Assembly (NCBI GenBank): GCA_023151115.1 | Contig: JAKLJP010000053.1 | Span: 1-43,747, forward strand | DNA length: 43,747 bases | Source of the DNA: Anaerolineae bacterium | GTDB taxonomy: Bacteria > Chloroflexota > Anaerolineae > 4572-78 > J111 | Reading direction: 5' to 3' | In this document: positions 41,281 to 43,747 of the stretch, one piece after another | How the letters are laid out: the number at the start of each line of letters is the position of its first letter | Numbering within the stretch: position 1 is the stretch's first letter | The notes under the pieces: generated by a model | Database searches by the model: none | Told to the model about the DNA's origin: nothing | Seen by the model: the letters and a program-made list of their open reading frames with translations, nothing else | Translations under genes and position numbers: made by a program

Positions 41281-42576
41281 TCAACCATCTCCATTCATTA
41301 CAAACTGCCCCCGCTTGACCACCCGCTCGACCAGATTCCCGCCAAACTGATAAGCCAGATAGCGATAATCTGGCGCATTGACCAGCAATAAATCGGCCTG
41401 CTTGCCGACCTCCAACGAACCGAGCTTATGGCCCAGCCCAACCGCGTGGGCTGCGTTGATGGTGCTGGCGTTCAGCGCTTCGGCGGGGAGCAGTTTTTGG
41501 TAGCGGCAGGCCATGGCCATCACCAGCGGCATAGATGGGCAAGGGGCCGAACCGGGGTTGATGTCGGTGGCCAGGGCCAGGGCGACCCCGGCATCAACCA
41601 TCGCCCGCGCATTGGCGAAGTGAGTGCTGCCCAGGTTGAAATTGACCGCCGGCAAGACCACGCCGACCGTGTTCGATTGGGCCAACTTTTCAACCTCAGC
41701 CGGAGGCGTCACATCCAGGTGGTCGGCGGAAACCGCACCCAATTCAACGGCGAGACTGACCCCGCCGAGGTTGGTAAATTCATCGGCGTGGATTTTGGCC
41801 GGCAAACCAAACTTTAGTCCGGCTTCCAACACCCGCCGCGCCTGCTCCCGGCCAAAGATGTTGGCTTCGCAGAAGACATCGCAGAAGAGAGGAGATTGGA
41901 GATTAGAGATTGAATCTCCAATCCCCACGCGAAGCGCCCAATCTCTAACTCTCGGCAGCATGTCTTCGATCACCAAATCCACGTATTCATCCGTGCGGCC
42001 TTTGTATTCCGGGGGAATGGCGTGCGCGCCGATGAAAGTGGGAACGAGGTCAAGCGGGGTTGAAGCGGCGAGACCGGCGATGGCGTCGAGCATTTTGAGT
42101 TCGCTGGCAGTGTCGAGGCCGTAGCCGGTTTTGATTTCGACGCTGGTGGTCCCCAGGGCCAGCATGGTTTCCAGCCGGGGACGAGTCTCGGCCACAAGCT
42201 GCTCGACGGTGGCGGCGCGAGTGGCCCGCATAGTGCTGACGATGCCCCCGCCGGCCTGCATGATCTCCATGTAGCTCGCGCCCCGGATACGCAGTTCAAA
42301 CTCGTTCACCCGGTCGCCGGCGTAGACGACGTGGGTGTGGGGGTCCACAAAACCGGGGCAAATGGTTTTGCCGCTGGCGTCAATTGTTTCGCGGGCGGTA
42401 AAGTCGGCCCGTATCTCACTGGATGGGCCAACCGCTACAAGTTGACCGTCGGCAATGGCTACCGCCCCATCGAGAATAAGCCCCACCTCGGCCATGCTCT
42501 GACCGCGCTTCGGCCCGCCAGGGCTGGCGCAGGTAACGAGTTGAGTCGCATTATAGATGAGTAAATCAACTTTCAT
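41281..42576 (-). CDS. hutI: Imidazolonepropionase, with a repeat insertion
   Basis: A 431-residue HutI. It hydrolyses imidazolone-5-propionate to N-formimino-L-glutamate, the third step of histidine breakdown. Metal ligands H80 and H82 are in DPHTHVVYAGDR, further His in KIHADEF, and the metal Asp region is ATDINPGSAP. The family is about 405 to 415 residues. Here about 20 residues near 212-232 (RDWALRVGIGDSISNLQSPL) interrupt the usual MLPRV...DVFCE stretch. The DNA of this insert is a perfect 11-bp inverted repeat. The frame is kept and the active-site residues remain, so it is probably functional. Confidence 0.93.
   Translation of the reverse strand: MKVDLLIYNATQLVTCASPGGPKRGQSMAEVGLILDGAVAIADGQLVAVGPSSEIRADFTARETIDASGKTICPGFVDPHTHVVYAGDRVNEFELRIRGASYMEIMQAGGGIVSTMRATRAATVEQLVAETRPRLETMLALGTTSVEIKTGYGLDTASELKMLDAIAGLAASTPLDLVPTFIGAHAIPPEYKGRTDEYVDLVIEDMLPRVRDWALRVGIGDSISNLQSPLFCDVFCEANIFGREQARRVLEAGLKFGLPAKIHADEFTNLGGVSLAVELGAVSADHLDVTPPAEVEKLAQSNTVGVVLPAVNFNLGSTHFANARAMVDAGVALALATDINPGSAPCPSMPLVMAMACRYQKLLPAEALNASTINAAHAVGLGHKLGSLEVGKQADLLLVNAPDYRYLAYQFGGNLVERVVKRGQFVMNGDG
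41894..41923. repeat. 11-bp perfect inverted repeat inside hutI
   Basis: GATTGGAGATT (41894-41904) and AATCTCCAATC (41913-41923), loop AGAGATTG. AGATT words extend on both sides. It lies in the surplus segment of the protein. Confidence 0.85.
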
Positions 42577-42590
42577 ATCAGCCTATCCAC

Positions 42591-42630
42591 TAATTGATGA
42601 TGCGTGATACGTAAAGAATCTCACGCATCA
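42591..42630. repeat. TGATGCGTGATACGT inverted words between ftcD and hutI
   Basis: TGATACGT and ACGTATCA are complementary and the GATGCGTGA / TCACGCATCA words repeat. The tract starts 15 bp upstream of the hutI start and ends just past the ftcD stop. Confidence 0.7.
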
Positions 42631-42634
42631 CGTA

Positions 42635-43528
42635 TCATTCTAACAACGCCGTCTCCAAAATCTGATTGAGCGTAAAATCGTGGGCCTGGACGTAATGTTT
42701 GATGATCTCTTCCACCGCGCCCAGCGGAATGGAGCCAATAATCTCCGTCCCGGCGACGGCGACGCCGTGACGGGCGGCCTCCATGCGCACCGTTTCCAGC
42801 ACGCGGGGCAGCGGCGTTTCGACATAGTTGGTCAGGTTCATCGAAACCTGGACCAAACCCTGCTCCTTTAGGTCCACACCCATGGCCTGGACATGGCGGT
42901 AGCCGCCATTTTTAAAGCGGACGCCCTCGGCAATCCGCTTGGCGATAGCCAGATCGGTGGTGCGCAGGTTAACATTGAAGGCAATCAGAGGGAAGCGGCA
43001 GCCGGTGACCATCGCCCCGGCTGTGGGATTAAATTCTGCCGGGCCTTCGTCGGGCTGCCAGGCGGCCAGGTCTTTGAGCTTTTCGGGTAGGGCTTCGTAC
43101 TGGCCTTTGCGAATGGCCGGCAAATCGTATCGTTCCGGGCGGGTGGCCGACTCGCGGTAGTAGTAGACAGGCACGCCCAACTCGCCCACAAAGCGGCCAA
43201 AACGCCGCGAGATTTCAACAGCTTCGGCCACCTCGACGTTGCGGACGGGGATGAAGGGGGCGACATCCACCGCGCCCAGGCGGGGGTGCGAGCCTTGATG
43301 CCGGCTCATATCAATTAACTCAAAGGCTTTGCGGGCCATCGCTTTGGAAGCCGCCAGCACCGCTTCCGGCTCGCCCAGGTAAGTCAGCACCGAGCGGTTG
43401 TGGTCGGCATCCGAGGAGTAATCAATCAGCTTGACTCGCGGGGTCTGGCGGATAGCCTCGGCCACCTGCTCAACCACCTCCAGGTTGCGCCCTTCGCTGA
43501 TGTTGGGGACAGATAACAGAATTTTCAT
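42635..43528 (-). CDS. ftcD: Glutamate formimidoyltransferase
   Basis: A 297-residue monofunctional FTCD-type transferase. It moves the formimino group from N-formimino-L-glutamate to tetrahydrofolate, ending histidine breakdown at glutamate and feeding one-carbon units. Family features: the N-terminal LSVPNISEGRNLEVVEQV (4-21), ADHNRSVLTYLG (42-53), SRHQGSHPRLGAVDVAPFIP (75-94), and the C-terminal subdomain NGGYRHVQAMGVDL and VSMNLTNY. Length is normal for the single-domain form. The cyclodeaminase is not fused. ATG 43528 has CGAGGA 8 nt before it. It is first in the hut operon on this strand. Confidence 0.94.
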   Translation of the reverse strand: MKILLSVPNISEGRNLEVVEQVAEAIRQTPRVKLIDYSSDADHNRSVLTYLGEPEAVLAASKAMARKAFELIDMSRHQGSHPRLGAVDVAPFIPVRNVEVAEAVEISRRFGRFVGELGVPVYYYRESATRPERYDLPAIRKGQYEALPEKLKDLAAWQPDEGPAEFNPTAGAMVTGCRFPLIAFNVNLRTTDLAIAKRIAEGVRFKNGGYRHVQAMGVDLKEQGLVQVSMNLTNYVETPLPRVLETVRMEAARHGVAVAGTEIIGSIPLGAVEEIIKHYVQAHDFTLNQILETALLE

Positions 43529-43594
43529 GCGTTTTATCCTCGTTGTGAAGTCAGTTTTTGATTCCTGTGTACAAGCAAAAGAGTTTTAAGGTTT

Positions 43595-43648
43595 GTAGTA
43601 GCGACTTTAGTCGCCAAGCTGCCTAAAAACGACTGAAGTCGTTACTAC
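43595..43648. repeat. GACTNNAGTC palindromic element, copy 3
   Basis: GTAGTAGCGACTTTAGTCGC and AACGACTGAAGTCGTTACTAC share the core of the copies at 38768 and 38911. It lies in the spacer upstream of ftcD. Confidence 0.75.
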
Positions 43649-43671
43649 CAGCCTCTCATAATTTACCTGTT

Positions 43672-43747
43672 TGTACTTAGTACAGCTTTGCCTTAGTTCG
43701 TGACGAAATCAAGGCGAGTAGATACCTCCACAGAAGTCATATCATTC
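43672..43747. mobile_element. Second, truncated copy of the 36394-36607 element (reverse direction)
   Basis: GTACTTAGTACAGCTTTGCC, TTCGTGACGAAATCAAGG and AGATACCTCC read on the minus strand as the right end of the element at 36394-36607, with a few base changes. The window ends inside it. Confidence 0.7.

Overview
This window looks like a chromosomal segment of a Chloroflexota bacterium, most likely Anaerolineae-like. That is an inference from moderately high GC, large extracellular and lipoprotein genes with Pro/Thr/Ala linkers, a CASTOR/POLLUX-type channel, a clostripain-family secreted peptidase, a DUF951 protein, a Tat-type lipoprotein solute-binding protein, and very many short palindromic or word-like intergenic repeats. 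No marker gene fixes the taxonomy.

Layout. Positions 1-4021 (plus strand): tail of an unknown gene, a PIG-L deacetylase whose promoter carries a perfect GAAC-N4-GTTC palindrome, a small helical protein, then greA behind a promoter plus terminator leader, and lysS. Positions 4031-7255 (minus): a membrane-tethered receiver protein and a receiver-GAF-GAF-PAS histidine kinase. Positions 7435-11316: mfd with four in-frame low-complexity insertions. Positions 11325-11862 (minus): a RelE/ParE-type toxin with its partner. Positions 12029-16301 (plus): CorA, a methyltransferase, a PHP phosphoesterase, DUF951, a small membrane protein and a GT2 glycosyltransferase. Positions 16713-26100 (plus): an envelope cluster with a CASTOR/POLLUX-like channel, two related membrane proteins (one with TPRs), an ASCH-like protein, an AIM24 protein and a 1108-residue C11 peptidase. 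Positions 26101-27559: decayed ground with a lipoprotein pseudogene carrying an in-frame TGA and two divergent integron-type integrase remnants.

From 27560 to the end everything reads on the minus strand: a beta-propeller lipoprotein, a GHMP kinase-like protein, a CBS-ACT protein, a complete peptide ABC importer (fused DppD-DppF ATPase, DppC, DppB, and a Tat lipoprotein binding protein) interrupted by a broken aminotransferase gene, and a histidine-degradation operon ftcD-hutI-(NIF3-like)-hutH. Peptide uptake next to histidine breakdown suggests a protein- or peptide-fermenting habit, and the secreted C11 peptidase fits this. hutU is not in the window.

The most distinctive property is the repeat landscape. 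Degenerate tandem words of 7-8 bases (types such as GGTAGCA, CTTCAAC, CTGCTAC) and perfect hairpins sit directly at or just past the stop codons of many genes, and the same material is inserted in frame inside mfd and hutI and forms the ends of other proteins. Several MITE-like palindromic families are present: a roughly 210-bp element at 36394-36607 with a second, truncated copy at the right edge; two adjacent elements at 36599-36794 that share ends but carry different inner hairpins; and a GACTNNAGTC family with three clear copies. No tRNA, rRNA or CRISPR array was seen.
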